64,000 nt of DNA from Rhodoferax antarcticus ANT.BR (lineage in GTDB: Bacteria; Pseudomonadota; Gammaproteobacteria; Burkholderiales; Burkholderiaceae_C), in assembly GCF_001938565.1 (NCBI RefSeq), contig NZ_MSYM01000013.1, positions 807,496-871,495 of the forward strand. Reading direction: 5' to 3'. Shown one piece after another: positions 26,635 through 36,305 of the stretch. The notes below the pieces were generated by a model. It had not been told where the DNA came from. It saw nothing but the letters and a program-made list of their open reading frames with translations, and searched no databases. Position 1 is the stretch's first letter. Each line of letters opens with the position of its first letter. Position numbers and translations under genes: made by a program.

Positions 26635-27414
26635 ATGTCACTTCCGTGGCAGCGGCGTCTGCTGGCCAGTGTGCTGGTGGGGTTGCTTTGTACGACGGCA
26701 TGGGCCCAGGACAAGCTCATGGTGCTGGTGCCCCGTGCGGGTGTCAGTACCAGTTATTGGTGGATGCCGCGCGACAGCGCGGTGGCAACAGTGTTGCTGT
26801 TTTCGGGCGCTGGGGGTGGCATTGGATTGCGCGATGGTATTCCCCAGTCTGGTAATTTTTTGATCCGCTCACGCGAGGAGTTTGCCAAAGCGGGCCTGAA
26901 CGTCGCGCTGGTGGGCAACCCGGACGATGCCCGCAAAATGACGCCAGCGTTTCGCCAGTCTGCCGAACATGCAGCAGACGTGCGCGCCATCATTGATGAC
27001 ATCCGCCAGCGCAGCCCGGCGCCGATTTGGCTGGTTGGCACCAGTCAAGGCACGCTCAGCGCGGCGTCCAATGCTGTTGCCTTGGGCACATCGATTGCCG
27101 GTGTGGTGTTGAGCTCCACAGTTACCGGGCAGCAGGTTGGCGGGTCTGTTTCAGATATCGCGCTGGAAAAAATCATGGTTCCAACGTTGGTCTTTCAGCA
27201 CAAACAGGACGGCTGCCGCATCACCCCAGCGTACGCCGCACAACGATTGATCAGCAGGCTGGAGCGTGCTCCGATGAAAAAGTACATCGAAGTGGACGGT
27301 GGCAATAACCCGACAGGTGACGCTTGTGAAGCCTTTCACTACCACGGCTTCGTTGGCATGGAGGCGCAGGCGGCGGAGACCATCAGCAACTGGATCAAGA
27401 ACCCAGGTAACTGA
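26635..27414 (+). CDS. Exported alpha/beta-hydrolase-like protein
   Basis: 259 residues. A signal peptide (RRLLASVLVGLLCTTAWA, cleavage after AWA) is followed by an alpha/beta hydrolase fold with nucleophile elbow GTSQGT, an Asp in HKQDGCRITPA and His in CEAFHYHGF, giving a plausible Ser-Asp-His triad. It is expected in the periplasm; the substrate is unknown. It starts 14 nt after the acyl-CoA dehydrogenase stop, so co-transcription is likely. Related proteins are annotated only as hydrolases or hypothetical. Confidence 0.85.
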   Translation: MSLPWQRRLLASVLVGLLCTTAWAQDKLMVLVPRAGVSTSYWWMPRDSAVATVLLFSGAGGGIGLRDGIPQSGNFLIRSREEFAKAGLNVALVGNPDDARKMTPAFRQSAEHAADVRAIIDDIRQRSPAPIWLVGTSQGTLSAASNAVALGTSIAGVVLSSTVTGQQVGGSVSDIALEKIMVPTLVFQHKQDGCRITPAYAAQRLISRLERAPMKKYIEVDGGNNPTGDACEAFHYHGFVGMEAQAAETISNWIKNPGN

Positions 27415-27425
27415 GGTGCGCTGGC

Positions 27426-28790
27426 TCAGGTCGGCCAGGTGGAACCGGCCTCGGGCACCATGGCGCGCCAGCCTAGTTCGCGGTTGATGCGGCAGCGAAA
27501 CGCATCGGCGGGCCCGGCTTCACCATGCACGATGTAGACCTGGTCTGGCGCTTGGGGCATCGTCCGCAACCAGGTCAACAATTGGTTGGCATCTGCATGC
27601 GCTGAGGCAGATTGCAGTTGCACCACCTCCGCCTTGACCTCCACATCACGACCGTGGATGCGCACGGTTTTTGCACCGCTGGCAAGGGTGGCACCGCGCG
27701 TGCCCGGTGCCTGGAAGCCGGTCAGGATGATCATGTTGCGGTGGTCGCCCGCGTAATGCGCCAGGTGGTGTAGCACGCGCCCGCCGGTGGCCATGCCGCT
27801 GGCGGAAAGGATCACCATCGGCCCGTGGCGGCTGGCCAGGGCCTTGGATTCATCGGTGCTGTTGATCATGGTGGCGCTGTGGGTGAGGGCCCGACTGTCT
27901 TGCGTGCTCAGGCGGTGTTCGCCAGGGTGGCTCTCGAACAAATGGGTGGTGTTCACAGCCATCGGGCTGTCCAGAAACACCGGCAGCGAGGTGGGCAAGT
28001 CGCCCTTGAGCTTGAGCAGATGAATGGCATGCAACAACGCCTGAGCGCGCCCGACCGCAAAAACCGGCACCACCGCCACACCGCCGCGCTTGGCCACCCG
28101 CGCCAGCGCCGGTGCCAGCTCTGACAAGATGTCTTCCACCGGGTGGATGCGGTCGCCATAGGTGGATTCGATCAACACCGTATCAGCCTGTGGTGCATCG
28201 TCTGGCGGGCTCATGATCAGGTCGTCTGGCCGACCCAGGTCGCCTGAGAAAAGAATGCGCCGCCCAGCCACCTCCAGCAGAATGCTACTGGCACCCAGAA
28301 TATGGCCCGCGGGTGAAAACGTGGCTTTCCAGCCCGGCAGTGGCGAGCAGGTTTTGCCAAATTCCACGGTTTTGATGAAGGGCAGCGTATCCAATGCATC
28401 CTGGCGGGTGTACAGGGGTAGGGCAGTTTCGTGTTTCGAGAGCTTGTGGCGGTTGGCAAATGCAGCGTCTTCTTCCTGAATGTGGCCACTGTCGGGTAGC
28501 AAGATCTTGCACAAGTCGCGGGTGCCTGTGGTGGTGTAGACGTGTCCGGTAAAACCTTCTTTCACCAGCAGTGGCAGGTAGCCGCTGTGGTCCAGGTGGG
28601 CATGGGTGAGCAGCACGGCGTTGATCTGATCGGGGGCCACCGGCAACGGCGTCCAGTTGCGCAGGCGCAATTGTTTGTAGCCCTGAAACAGTCCGCAGTC
28701 CACCAGCAGGCTTTTGCCATCATGGCGCACCAGGTATTTCGAGCCAGTCACGGTACCGGCGCCGCCTAGAAAAGTAATAGTAACGCTCAT
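27426..28790 (-). CDS. Beta-CASP metallo-beta-lactamase fold hydrolase
   Basis: 454 residues from ATG 28790, which has AGGAG 8-9 nt upstream; a longer frame to 28856 exists but has no ribosome site. The metal motif LLTHAHLDHSGYLP, FSPAGHILGASSILLE, and the beta-CASP and RMMBL parts (GMATGGRVLHHLAHY, QSASAHADANQLLTWL, VHGEAGPADAF) are all present. This is the CPSF73/YSH1-like family found in bacteria and likely an RNA endonuclease or related hydrolase. It converges on the hydrolase gene, with 11 bp between stops. Confidence 0.93.
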   Translation of the reverse strand: MSVTITFLGGAGTVTGSKYLVRHDGKSLLVDCGLFQGYKQLRLRNWTPLPVAPDQINAVLLTHAHLDHSGYLPLLVKEGFTGHVYTTTGTRDLCKILLPDSGHIQEEDAAFANRHKLSKHETALPLYTRQDALDTLPFIKTVEFGKTCSPLPGWKATFSPAGHILGASSILLEVAGRRILFSGDLGRPDDLIMSPPDDAPQADTVLIESTYGDRIHPVEDILSELAPALARVAKRGGVAVVPVFAVGRAQALLHAIHLLKLKGDLPTSLPVFLDSPMAVNTTHLFESHPGEHRLSTQDSRALTHSATMINSTDESKALASRHGPMVILSASGMATGGRVLHHLAHYAGDHRNMIILTGFQAPGTRGATLASGAKTVRIHGRDVEVKAEVVQLQSASAHADANQLLTWLRTMPQAPDQVYIVHGEAGPADAFRCRINRELGWRAMVPEAGSTWPT

Positions 28791-28892
28791 GTCAATAACT
28801 CCTGCTGAGTGTGAAGGCAAAAAAATACCACGCCAGTGGGTTGCACTGCGCGGCATGATTTTGCGCGCTATGCGCGGTGTTGGCGTCTGAGG

Positions 28893-30023
28893 TCAGCTAA
28901 AAAAGCTCTTCAAACGATCGGTCCAACTGTCACCGCTAGGTGAGTGTTTGCCGCCGCCTTTTTTAAGCGATTCATCGAGTTCACGCAGCAGCTTGCGCTG
29001 ATGTTCGGTGAGTTTGACTGGTGTCTCGATCAGGATGTGGCAATACAGATCACCCGGGTAGCTGGAGCGCACGCCCTTGATGCCTTTACCGCGCAGCCTG
29101 AACTGCTTGCCGGTTTGGGTGCCTTCGGGGATATCAATCGCGGCCTTGCCAGCCAGAGTGGGCACATCAATCTCACCTCCTAGCGTGGCGGTGACGATGC
29201 TGATGGGTACCGAGCAATGCAGATCGTCGCCGTCACGCTCAAAGATGTCGTGTTTCCTCAGACGAATTTCGATGTACAGGTCTCCCGGCGGGCCGCCGTT
29301 GGTGCCGGGCTCGCCGTTGCCCGCGCTGCGAATACGCATGCCACCGTCAATGCCGGCTGGAATCTTCACTTCCAGCGTCTTTTGTTTTTTGATCTTGCCC
29401 TGGCCGTGGCAAGCAGGGCAGGGCTCTGGAATCACCTTGCCAGTGCCGCGGCAGGCGGGGCAGGTTTGCTGCACGCTAAAAAAGCCCTGACGCATTTGCA
29501 CTGAGCCGGTGCCGCTGCAGGTGGCACATGTTTTGACTTGTGTGCCGGGCTTGGCGCCGCTGCCTTGGCAGGTGTCGCAGTTGTCCCAACTTGGGATGCG
29601 GATCTGCGCGTCTTTGCCCTTGGCCGCCTCTTCCAACGTGACTTCCATGGCGTAGCTCAAGTCGCTACCCCGGTAGACCTGGCGGCCACCGCCTGGGCGA
29701 CCACCGCGCTGCTGGCCGAACATGTCACCAAAAATATCTCCAAACGCTTCGGCAAAGCCGCCATAGGCTTCCGCGCCACCACGCATGTTCGGGTCTACTC
29801 CGGCAAAGCCGTGCTGGTCGTAGGCCGCGCGTTTTGGCGGGTCTGACAGCATCTCATAGGCTTCTTTTGATTCTTTGAACTTTTCCTCGGCTGCTTTGGC
29901 CGCGTCACCTTGGTTGCGGTCAGGGTGGTGCTTCATCGCGTGTTTGCGATAAGCCTTTTTGATCTCGTCGTCTGAGGCGTTTTTGGGAACGCCCAGAACC
30001 TCGTAGTAATCTCGTTTTGACAT
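28893..30023 (-). CDS. dnaJ: Chaperone DnaJ
   Basis: 376 residues. It has a J domain with HPD ([10 protein letters not shown]), a Gly/Phe-rich linker, a zinc domain with four CxxCxGxG-type motifs ([32 protein letters not shown]) and the substrate-binding C-terminal domain. It stimulates DnaK ATPase and presents unfolded proteins. It is the last gene of the minus-strand grpE-dnaK-dnaJ cluster, 103 bp after dnaK. Confidence 0.99.
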   Translation of the reverse strand: MSKRDYYEVLGVPKNASDDEIKKAYRKHAMKHHPDRNQGDAAKAAEEKFKESKEAYEMLSDPPKRAAYDQHGFAGVDPNMRGGAEAYGGFAEAFGDIFGDMFGQQRGGRPGGGRQVYRGSDLSYAMEVTLEEAAKGKDAQIRIPSWDNCDTCQGSGAKPGTQVKTCATCSGTGSVQMRQGFFSVQQTCPACRGTGKVIPEPCPACHGQGKIKKQKTLEVKIPAGIDGGMRIRSAGNGEPGTNGGPPGDLYIEIRLRKHDIFERDGDDLHCSVPISIVTATLGGEIDVPTLAGKAAIDIPEGTQTGKQFRLRGKGIKGVRSSYPGDLYCHILIETPVKLTEHQRKLLRELDESLKKGGGKHSPSGDSWTDRLKSFFS

Positions 30024-30052
30024 GGTCTACTCGTGCCTGGTTTCAATACAAA

Positions 30053-30087
30053 CGCCGCGTCGAACCCTTGCGGTGATCAACGCGGCG
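30053..30087 (-). other. GC-rich hairpin between dnaK and dnaJ
   Basis: CGCCGCGT (30053-30060) and ACGCGGCG (30080-30087) form a perfect 8-bp stem with a 19-nt loop in the dnaK-dnaJ intergenic mRNA. There is no T-run; it may set relative mRNA stability or act as a partial attenuator. Confidence 0.4.
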
Positions 30088-30126
30088 CATGTTGCCTTTA
30101 CAAAAGGTGTTGGAAAGCTCAAGCGC

Positions 30127-32076
30127 TTAAGGCTTCTTGACTTCTTTCACTTCTGCATCGACCACATTGTCGTCATGTGCAGCACCGCTGCCTTGCGCGC
30201 CGGATGATTGGCCTGCTGCCGCTTCAGGTTGTGCCGCTGCTGCTTCATTGGCTTGCATGTCGGCGTACATCTTCTCGCCGAGCTTCTGGCTGACGGTCAT
30301 GAGAGCGGTGCTCTTTTCCTCGATGGCTGCTTTGTCCTCGCCTTTAAGGGCCAGTTCGAGCTCTTTCATGGCGGTTTCGATCTTTTCTTTTTCAGATGCA
30401 TCGATCTTGTCGCCGTACTCGGTCAGGCTCTTATTCACCCCGTGCATGCTGGCCTCGGCAGTGTTTCTGGCTTGCACCAGTTCCAGTTTTTTCTTGTCGT
30501 CTACGGCGTTGAGCTCGGCGTCCTTGACCATCTGCTGAATCTCGGCTTCAGACAGGCCTGAGTTGGCCTTGATCGTGATCTTGTTTTCCTTGCCGGTGCC
30601 CTTGTCTTTGGCGCCCACGTGCAGAATGCCGTTGGCGTCGATATCGAAGGACACTTCAATCTGCGGCAGGCCGCGAGGAGACGGTGGGATGCCTTCCAGG
30701 TTGAATTCACCCAGCAGCTTGTTGCCAGAGGCAATTTCACGCTCGCCTTGGAATACCTTGATGGTCACGGCCGGCTGATTGTCGTCAGCGGTCGAGAAGG
30801 TTTGCGCAAACTTGGTCGGGATGGTGGTGTTTTTGGTGATCATTTTGGTCATGACGCCACCCAGCGTTTCAATACCCAGGCTCAAAGGCGTCACGTCCAG
30901 CAACAGCACGTCAGTACGGTCCCCTGACAGCACTTGGCCTTGAATGGCTGCACCCACGGCCACAGCTTCATCGGGGTTCACGTCTTTGCGGGGCTCTTTA
31001 CCAAACAGTTCCTTGACCTTTTCCTGCACCTTGGGCATGCGGGACATGCCGCCGACCAAAATTACGTCATTGATGTCGGACGCGCTGACGCCAGCGTCTT
31101 TCATCGCGGTGCGGCAGGGCGCAATGGTGCGCTCAATCAGCTCGTCCACCAGCGATTCCAGCTTGGCGCGGGTCAACTTGATGTTCAGGTGTTTCGGGCC
31201 GGAGGCATCAGCGGTGACATAAGGCAGGTTGATATCGGTCTGCGCGCTGCTGGAAAGCTCAATCTTGGCCTTTTCAGCGGCTTCTTTCAGGCGCTGCAGG
31301 GCCAGCACATCCTTGCCCAAGTCTACGCCTTGCTCTTTTTTGAACTCGCCAATGATGTAATCGATGATGCGCTGGTCAAAGTCTTCGCCACCCAGGAAAG
31401 TGTCGCCGTTGGTGGAGAGCACTTCAAACTGCTTCTCGCCATCAACGTCAGCAATTTCGATGATGGAGATATCAAACGTGCCGCCGCCCAAGTCATACAC
31501 GGCGATCTTGCGGTCACCCTTTTCGTTCTTGTCCAAGCCAAAAGCCAGGGCAGCAGCGGTAGGTTCGTTGATGATGCGCTTGACTTCCAGGCCAGCGATG
31601 CGGCCCGCGTCCTTGGTGGCCTGACGTTGGGCGTCGTTGAAATAGGCCGGCACGGTGATCACCGCTTCGGTCACGGGTTCGCCCAAATAGTCTTCGGCGG
31701 TTTTCTTCATCTTGCGCAGCACGTCAGCACTGATCTGCTGCGCTGCCATGCGGTTGCCACGCACTTCGACCCAGGCGTCGCCGTTGTCAGCCGCAGCGAT
31801 TTTGTAAGGCATCAGGCCGATGTCTTTTTGAACTTCTTTTTCAGCGAATTTGCGACCAATCAGGCGCTTCACAGCATAAATCGTGTTTCGCGGATTCGTT
31901 ACCGCCTGGCGCTTGGCCGAGGCACCCACCAGCACTTCACCGTCTTCTTGGTACGCAATGATTGAGGGTGTGGTGCGCGCGCCTTCAGAATTTTCAATCA
32001 CCTTGGGGGTGTTTCCCTCCATGATCGCCACACAGCTGTTGGTAGTGCCCAGATCGATGCCAATGATTTTTCCCAT
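30127..32076 (-). CDS. dnaK: Chaperone DnaK (Hsp70)
   Basis: 649 residues from ATG 32076, preceded by AAGGAAA; the open frame reaches 32283 but that extension runs into grpE. Motifs are [36 protein letters not shown] and [17 protein letters not shown], with the substrate-binding domain and lid following. The C-terminus ends in an acidic EVKEVKKP tail typical of proteobacteria. It folds proteins together with GrpE and DnaJ encoded on either side. Confidence 0.99.
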   Translation of the reverse strand: MGKIIGIDLGTTNSCVAIMEGNTPKVIENSEGARTTPSIIAYQEDGEVLVGASAKRQAVTNPRNTIYAVKRLIGRKFAEKEVQKDIGLMPYKIAAADNGDAWVEVRGNRMAAQQISADVLRKMKKTAEDYLGEPVTEAVITVPAYFNDAQRQATKDAGRIAGLEVKRIINEPTAAALAFGLDKNEKGDRKIAVYDLGGGTFDISIIEIADVDGEKQFEVLSTNGDTFLGGEDFDQRIIDYIIGEFKKEQGVDLGKDVLALQRLKEAAEKAKIELSSSAQTDINLPYVTADASGPKHLNIKLTRAKLESLVDELIERTIAPCRTAMKDAGVSASDINDVILVGGMSRMPKVQEKVKELFGKEPRKDVNPDEAVAVGAAIQGQVLSGDRTDVLLLDVTPLSLGIETLGGVMTKMITKNTTIPTKFAQTFSTADDNQPAVTIKVFQGEREIASGNKLLGEFNLEGIPPSPRGLPQIEVSFDIDANGILHVGAKDKGTGKENKITIKANSGLSEAEIQQMVKDAELNAVDDKKKLELVQARNTAEASMHGVNKSLTEYGDKIDASEKEKIETAMKELELALKGEDKAAIEEKSTALMTVSQKLGEKMYADMQANEAAAAQPEAAAGQSSGAQGSGAAHDDNVVDAEVKEVKKP

Positions 32077-32177
32077 GATATTTCCTTGCTTGTTAATTGA
32101 TTTGTCCCGCGTGGACTTGAAACGTAGATGATGACAAAGTGTGGTTGACCCGGCTGAATTCAAGCCGAACCCCACAT

Positions 32178-32759
32178 TTATTTGGAAGCAGAGACCATGA
32201 CGAGGGCAGGCCGCAAGACCCGCTCTGAAATCAGGTAGCCTTTTTGCAGCACGGACACGATCGTGTTGCTTTCCTGTTCGCAAGGCACAACGCTGATGGC
32301 TTGATGCTGATGGGGGTCAAACTTGCTGCCAACCGATGGATCGACCACCACCACCTTATTGCGCTCCAGAGCGGCAATCAACTGGCGCAGTGTGGCCTGG
32401 GTGCCTTCCCTGATCTGCTCCAGGTTGGCGTCCTGACTGGCTAGCCCCGCCTCAAGGCTGTCTATCACTGGCAGCAAGCTGTCGGCAAAACTCTCCAATG
32501 CAAACCTGCGGGCTTTGGAGACCTCGTCCTCAGCGCGCCTGCGGGCGTTTTCGACATCCGCCTTGGCGCGCAGATACTGGTCGGCTAACTCAGTGCTCTT
32601 GGTTTGCAATTCAGTCAGATCGGCCTGACATTTGGCTAGCGCCTCTGTTTCGTAATTGGCCATGGCTGCAGTGGTTTCCTGGGTACTTTGGGCAAGAGCC
32701 GCAGGGTTAGGGGCAGCGGACGGATCCGCAGGAGTAGGTTGTTGAGCTGAATCAGACAT
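32178..32759 (-). CDS. grpE: Nucleotide exchange factor GrpE
   Basis: 193 residues. A low-complexity N-terminus leads to a long coiled coil ([35 protein letters not shown]) and the C-terminal beta domain ([37 protein letters not shown]). It releases ADP from DnaK. It is the first gene of the heat-shock cluster and a sigma-32-like promoter lies upstream. Confidence 0.98.
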   Translation of the reverse strand: MSDSAQQPTPADPSAAPNPAALAQSTQETTAAMANYETEALAKCQADLTELQTKSTELADQYLRAKADVENARRRAEDEVSKARRFALESFADSLLPVIDSLEAGLASQDANLEQIREGTQATLRQLIAALERNKVVVVDPSVGSKFDPHQHQAISVVPCEQESNTIVSVLQKGYLISERVLRPALVMVSASK

Positions 32760-32793
32760 GCGGTTAAACAGGTTGTGAAATAACGATGCTCAG

Positions 32794-32821
32794 AGGTGGC
32801 GGCATAGCGCCGGTTTTCAAG
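32794..32821 (-). promoter_or_regulatory. Possible sigma-32 (heat shock) promoter of grpE
   Basis: On the minus strand CTTGAAAA (32814-32821) is followed after about 13 bp by CCGCCACCT (32794-32802). The -35 half fits the heat-shock consensus well; the -10 half (CCCCATnT) fits only partly. Confidence 0.35.
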
Positions 32822-32875
32822 AGCTGCCCGCCAAAAAGTTTTCTAAAGCAGGTCCAGCTTGACGCGTGGACGGCA

Positions 32876-32908
32876 GAAACAAAACGGGCACCTGGTGCAG
32901 GTGCCCGT
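32876..32908 (-). terminator. Terminator after the FKBP gene
   Basis: ACGGGCACCTG - GTG - CAGGTGCCCGT is a perfect 11-bp stem at 32884-32908. On the minus strand it is followed by TTTTGTTTC. It lies 20 nt downstream of the FKBP stop and separates it from the grpE promoter. Confidence 0.85.
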
Positions 32909-32928
32909 ATGTCAGCAAACGGCGTTGA

Positions 32929-33279
32929 TCAAGACAATTTCAAGAGCTCGACTTCAAATTTCAGCGTGGCTTGCGGCGGAATCACACCACCGGCACCGCG
33001 TGTACCGTAACCCAAACCAGGGGGAATGATCAGCGTGCGGGTGCCGCCAGCCTGCATGCCCGCCACACCTTCGTCCCAGCCGCGGATGACCGAGCCAGCA
33101 CCCAGATTGAAAACGAAAGGCGTACCACGGTCTTTACTGGAATCGAATTTGGTGCCCTGCACGCCGTCCATAAATAGCCAGCCGGTGTAGTGAACAGTGA
33201 CGTGCTGGCCTGCAGCTGCGACATCGCCCGTGCCTTCAACGTTGTCTTCGTATTGCAGTCCAGAGGGGGTTGTAATCAT
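32929..33279 (-). CDS. FKBP-type peptidyl-prolyl isomerase
   Basis: 116 residues from ATG 33279. The open frame extends to 33450 but there overlaps the HxlR gene and is not family-like. Conserved FKBP parts are VTVHYTGWLFMDG, KFDSSKDRGTPFVF, VIRGWDEGVAGMQAGG and LIIPPGLGYG. It is a cytoplasmic proline isomerase of the short FKBP type. It is transcribed with or just after the HxlR gene and ends at a strong terminator. Confidence 0.96.
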   Translation of the reverse strand: MITTPSGLQYEDNVEGTGDVAAAGQHVTVHYTGWLFMDGVQGTKFDSSKDRGTPFVFNLGAGSVIRGWDEGVAGMQAGGTRTLIIPPGLGYGTRGAGGVIPPQATLKFEVELLKLS

Positions 33280-33328
33280 GGGAATTGAGTGCTTAAAAAA
33301 GGGTTGTAAAGAACGGCGAAGCGCCTGA

Positions 33329-33640
33329 TCAGGCCTTGCTTTTGGCCTGCGCGGCCACCCATTTGGTGGCGAAGGCGGAGAGATCGCCCATGCGTTTGAG
33401 CAGATCAGCGCCCAGCGGGGTGACCAGGTAACCGCTGCTGCCGTGGTCAACCAGACCAGCTTGGCGCATTTCCTTAATACGCGTGTTCAGGGTGTTGGGG
33501 GTGATGCTTCCAACGCTGTCTTGCAGCAGACGGAAAGTCTGGGGGTGACCGTCCTTGAGTGCCCACAGCACGCGAATAGCGTAGCGTGATTCGAGCAAAC
33601 TCAGCAACTGGCCGATGGCAACATTTTCTTTTGTACTCAT
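33329..33640 (-). CDS. HxlR-like winged-helix regulator
   Basis: 103 residues. The pattern SRYAIRVLWALKDGHPQTFR, LQDSVGSITPNTLNTRIKEM and GYLVTPLGADLLKRMGDLS matches HxlR-type winged helix proteins. AAGGAGAAG precedes the ATG. There is no N-terminal Cys typical of redox-sensing HxlR members, so the signal is unknown. It is 49 bp upstream of the FKBP gene in the same direction. Confidence 0.8.
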   Translation of the reverse strand: MSTKENVAIGQLLSLLESRYAIRVLWALKDGHPQTFRLLQDSVGSITPNTLNTRIKEMRQAGLVDHGSSGYLVTPLGADLLKRMGDLSAFATKWVAAQAKSKA

Positions 33641-33761
33641 GGTGCTTCTCCTTATGGTGTTGAATTTATGCCGACTGTGACGCTACCCGCAAACAGCATG
33701 ACCATGCATGCCCCGGTAGCCTCAGCGCATAGAGCGCGACTATATCGCAAATTGTCGGATT

Positions 33762-33778
33762 GCTACATGTTTTGTAGC
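33762..33778. other. Inverted repeat in the HxlR/ComFB divergent gap
   Basis: GCTACA - TGTTT - TGTAGC within the 247-bp gap between divergent genes. It could be an operator for the HxlR-like regulator; support is only the symmetry and place. Confidence 0.3.
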
Positions 33779-33887
33779 TTGTAAGCATCACTTGCGCGCG
33801 CTAAAGTCATGTACAGTTTAGTAGTGTCTCACCGGTTGGTAAGCGAGCCAGAGCAGGCTGCCCCAGTCGACCAAAACTCCTCTGATC

Positions 33888-34178
33888 ATGCCTATGACCA
33901 TCAATTTTGAGCAAGTCCACAACTTTTTCGAGCCGGTTGTGTTTGAGGCGGTGGCCGCCAAAGCAAGTGTTTACCCGGCTTTCAGCGCCGACATGCTGGC
34001 CGATGTGGCTTGTGTTGCACTCAACCGCTTGCCAGCGCGCTATCTGCGCCACGACGTTGACATGATGTTTTACCTGACCGAATCCGAGCGCAGCGCTATC
34101 GACGACTCGTTAGAGGAGGCGCTGAATTTCGCTTTCACCTTCGTCGGCGAACGGGCAGCCAGCCATCCTGGCACTTGA
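33888..34178 (+). CDS. ComFB-family protein (possible c-di-nucleotide receptor)
   Basis: 96 residues. LADVACVALNRLPARYLRHD matches the ComFB signature (DVxAxALNxLPxRY) named after the Bacillus late-competence protein. Members of this family have been reported to bind cyclic dinucleotides, which would fit the many GGDEF/EAL proteins in this window; that link is inference. There are two candidate ATGs (33888 and 33894) and no strong Shine-Dalgarno sequence. Confidence 0.8.
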   Translation: MPMTINFEQVHNFFEPVVFEAVAAKASVYPAFSADMLADVACVALNRLPARYLRHDVDMMFYLTESERSAIDDSLEEALNFAFTFVGERAASHPGT

Positions 34179-34208
34179 CTGCGCGCTAACCGCCCGTGGT
34201 ATTCGGCT

Positions 34209-35486
34209 TTAAACGGCGGCCAGAGCCTGCTCCAGGTCAGCCGTCAGATCATCAATGTGCTCAATACCCAAAGACAGGCGGACCATATCGGGCTTGACAC
34301 CTGCTTTGGTCAACTCTTGTGGGTTGAGCTGGCGGTGCGTGGTGGAAGCCGGGTGGCAGGCCAGTGATTTGGCATCGCCAATGTTGACAAGCCGGGTAAA
34401 GAGCTTCAACGCATCCTGAAAACGCGAGCCCGCCTCCAGGCTGTTGGCCGCCTTCAATCCAAAACTGATGATGCCCGAGGCGCGCCCGCCCATGTACTTC
34501 TCAACTAGCGCGTGGTCCGGGTGGTCAGGCAAGGCTGCATAGTTAACCCAGCTGACCTTGTCGTGTGCTTGCAGGTAAGTGGCCACCTTCAAGGCGTTTT
34601 CGCAGATGCGATCCATCCGCAGGGCCAAGGTTTCGATGCCTTGCAACAGCTGAAACGCCGCCATGGCGCTCAATGCCGCCCCCATGTTGCGCAGCGGCAC
34701 AACGCGGGCGCGTCCAATGTAAGCGGCTGGGCCAAACGCTTCGGTGTAGACCACGCCGTGGTAGCTGACATCTGGCTCGTTCAGGCGCTTGAAGCGTTTG
34801 GCGTGTTGTGCCCACGGGAACTTGCCAGAGTCCACGATCACGCCGCCAATGGTCGTGCCGTGGCCGCCCAGGTATTTGGTAACCGAGTGCACCACGATGT
34901 CGGCACCATGCTCAAATGGGCGGCACAAGGCCGGGCTGGCAACGGTGTTGTCCACAATCAGCGCAATGCCATGGGCGTGGGCTACTTCGGCCAGCGCGGA
35001 CAGGTCGGTCACGTTGCCCAGCGGGTTGCCAATGGATTCGCAATAGATCGCCTTCGTTTTGTCATCAATCAACGCCGCAAATGAGGCTGGGTCACGGTAG
35101 TCTGCAAAACGCACCTCGAGACCAATTTGCGGGAAGGTATGGGCAAACAGGTTGTAGGTGCCGCCATACAGCGTGGAGGCCGAGATGATGTTGTCCCCGG
35201 CCTCAGAAATGGTCTGGATCGCGTAGCTGATGGCCGACATGCCTGATGCCACCGCGAGCGCGCCCACGCCGCCCTCTAACGCCGCCACCCGCGCTTCCAG
35301 CACAGCACAGGTCGGGTTCATGATGCGGCTGTAGATGTTGCCAGCCACCTTCAGGTCAAACAGGTCAGCGCCATGCTGCGTGTCGTCAAAGGCGTAGGCC
35401 ACCGTCTGGTAAATCGGTGTCGCGGCTGCACGGGTGGTGGGGTCTGGTGCGTAGCCAGCGTGAACGGCCAAGGTTTCAAGCTTCAT
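34209..35486 (-). CDS. metY: O-acetylhomoserine aminocarboxypropyltransferase (MetY)
   Basis: 425 residues, the length of MetY/O-acetylhomoserine sulfhydrylase. It begins [20 protein letters not shown], with [32 protein letters not shown] and the PLP lysine in [13 protein letters not shown]. It forms homocysteine (or methionine) from O-acetylhomoserine and sulfide (or methanethiol). Its start codon is preceded within 4 nt by a perfect hairpin whose 3' arm holds the ribosome binding site. Confidence 0.97.
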   Translation of the reverse strand: MKLETLAVHAGYAPDPTTRAAATPIYQTVAYAFDDTQHGADLFDLKVAGNIYSRIMNPTCAVLEARVAALEGGVGALAVASGMSAISYAIQTISEAGDNIISASTLYGGTYNLFAHTFPQIGLEVRFADYRDPASFAALIDDKTKAIYCESIGNPLGNVTDLSALAEVAHAHGIALIVDNTVASPALCRPFEHGADIVVHSVTKYLGGHGTTIGGVIVDSGKFPWAQHAKRFKRLNEPDVSYHGVVYTEAFGPAAYIGRARVVPLRNMGAALSAMAAFQLLQGIETLALRMDRICENALKVATYLQAHDKVSWVNYAALPDHPDHALVEKYMGGRASGIISFGLKAANSLEAGSRFQDALKLFTRLVNIGDAKSLACHPASTTHRQLNPQELTKAGVKPDMVRLSLGIEHIDDLTADLEQALAAV

Positions 35487-35490
35487 CGGA

Positions 35491-35514
35491 CTGCCCTTTC
35501 ATGTCAAAGGGCAG
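35491..35514 (-). promoter_or_regulatory. Hairpin covering the metY ribosome binding site
   Basis: CTGCCCTTT - GACATG - AAAGGGCAG on the coding strand: a perfect 9-bp stem with a 6-nt loop ending 5 nt before the metY ATG. The Shine-Dalgarno-like GAAAGGG is in the 3' arm, 7 nt from the ATG, so it would be hidden when folded. The loop contains an ATG that opens an 8-codon frame (MKGQSDEA) overlapping the metY start. Confidence 0.6.
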
Positions 35515-35549
35515 CATCTTAGAGGTTTGATTGGGGATAATCAGGCATC

Positions 35550-36305
35550 TTGAAAAAACGCAGCCCCAATTTACCGGAAGTCAACTTTTCGGACGACGAC
35601 AACATTCGACATCTGCACTTGGGCAGTGAGTGGATTCAGGGCTCGATGTACCTCGAAGACGCCATTGGCCTGGTGCATGACTATGTGCAGCGCATGATGG
35701 CTTGGCTGCTGCTTGTCGAACCCGATTCGGTAAAGGACCGCCAAGCCATGCAACTGGGTTTGGGTGCCGGGTCGCTGACCAAGTTCTGTGCCAAAGAGCT
35801 GCACATCAAAACCACCGCGATTGAGCTGAACCCGCAAGTTCTCGCCATGTGCCGCAACCATTTCAAGCTGCCGGCTGACAACCCGATGATGCGTGTAGTG
35901 CTGGCGGACGCCGCGCTGGAAATTCTCAACCCCAAATATTGGGGCACGGTGGACGCGCTACAGGTGGACTTGTATGACCGGGAAGCCGCCGCACCCGTGC
36001 TCGACAGCCTGCCGTTTTACAACCATTGCCGCCGTCTGCTCACGCCCGAAGGCTGCATGACGGTGAACCTGTTTGGCCGGGCCTCCAGCTATAAGCGCAG
36101 CGTTGAAAAAATGTCAGCGGCGTTTGACAAGAATGCGGTTTGGGCCTTTAAACCCACCCGGGAAGGCAATACCGTGGTGCTGGCACAGCACACACCGAGC
36201 CGCCCCAAGCGCGAGGTGCTGATGGCGCGCGCCGCCCTCATTGAGGCCCGCTGGGGCCTGCCCGCCACCAAGTGGGTGCGTGTGTTCAAGCCGGTGCTGC
36301 CATGA
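35550..36305 (+). CDS. Spermidine-synthase-like protein
   Basis: 251 residues from a TTG at 35550; the next in-frame ATG is at 35646 and would remove the conserved SEWIQGSMYLED. The SAM-binding region is QAMQLGLGAGSLTKFCAKEL with TTAIELNPQVLAMCRNHF, and VDALQVDLYDREAAAPVLDS holds the usual acidic position. It belongs to the spermine/spermidine synthase superfamily of aminopropyl- or methyltransferases; the real substrate may differ. Its stop overlaps the start of the GspE-like gene by ATGA, implying coupled translation. Confidence 0.85.
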   Translation: MKKRSPNLPEVNFSDDDNIRHLHLGSEWIQGSMYLEDAIGLVHDYVQRMMAWLLLVEPDSVKDRQAMQLGLGAGSLTKFCAKELHIKTTAIELNPQVLAMCRNHFKLPADNPMMRVVLADAALEILNPKYWGTVDALQVDLYDREAAAPVLDSLPFYNHCRRLLTPEGCMTVNLFGRASSYKRSVEKMSAAFDKNAVWAFKPTREGNTVVLAQHTPSRPKREVLMARAALIEARWGLPATKWVRVFKPVLP

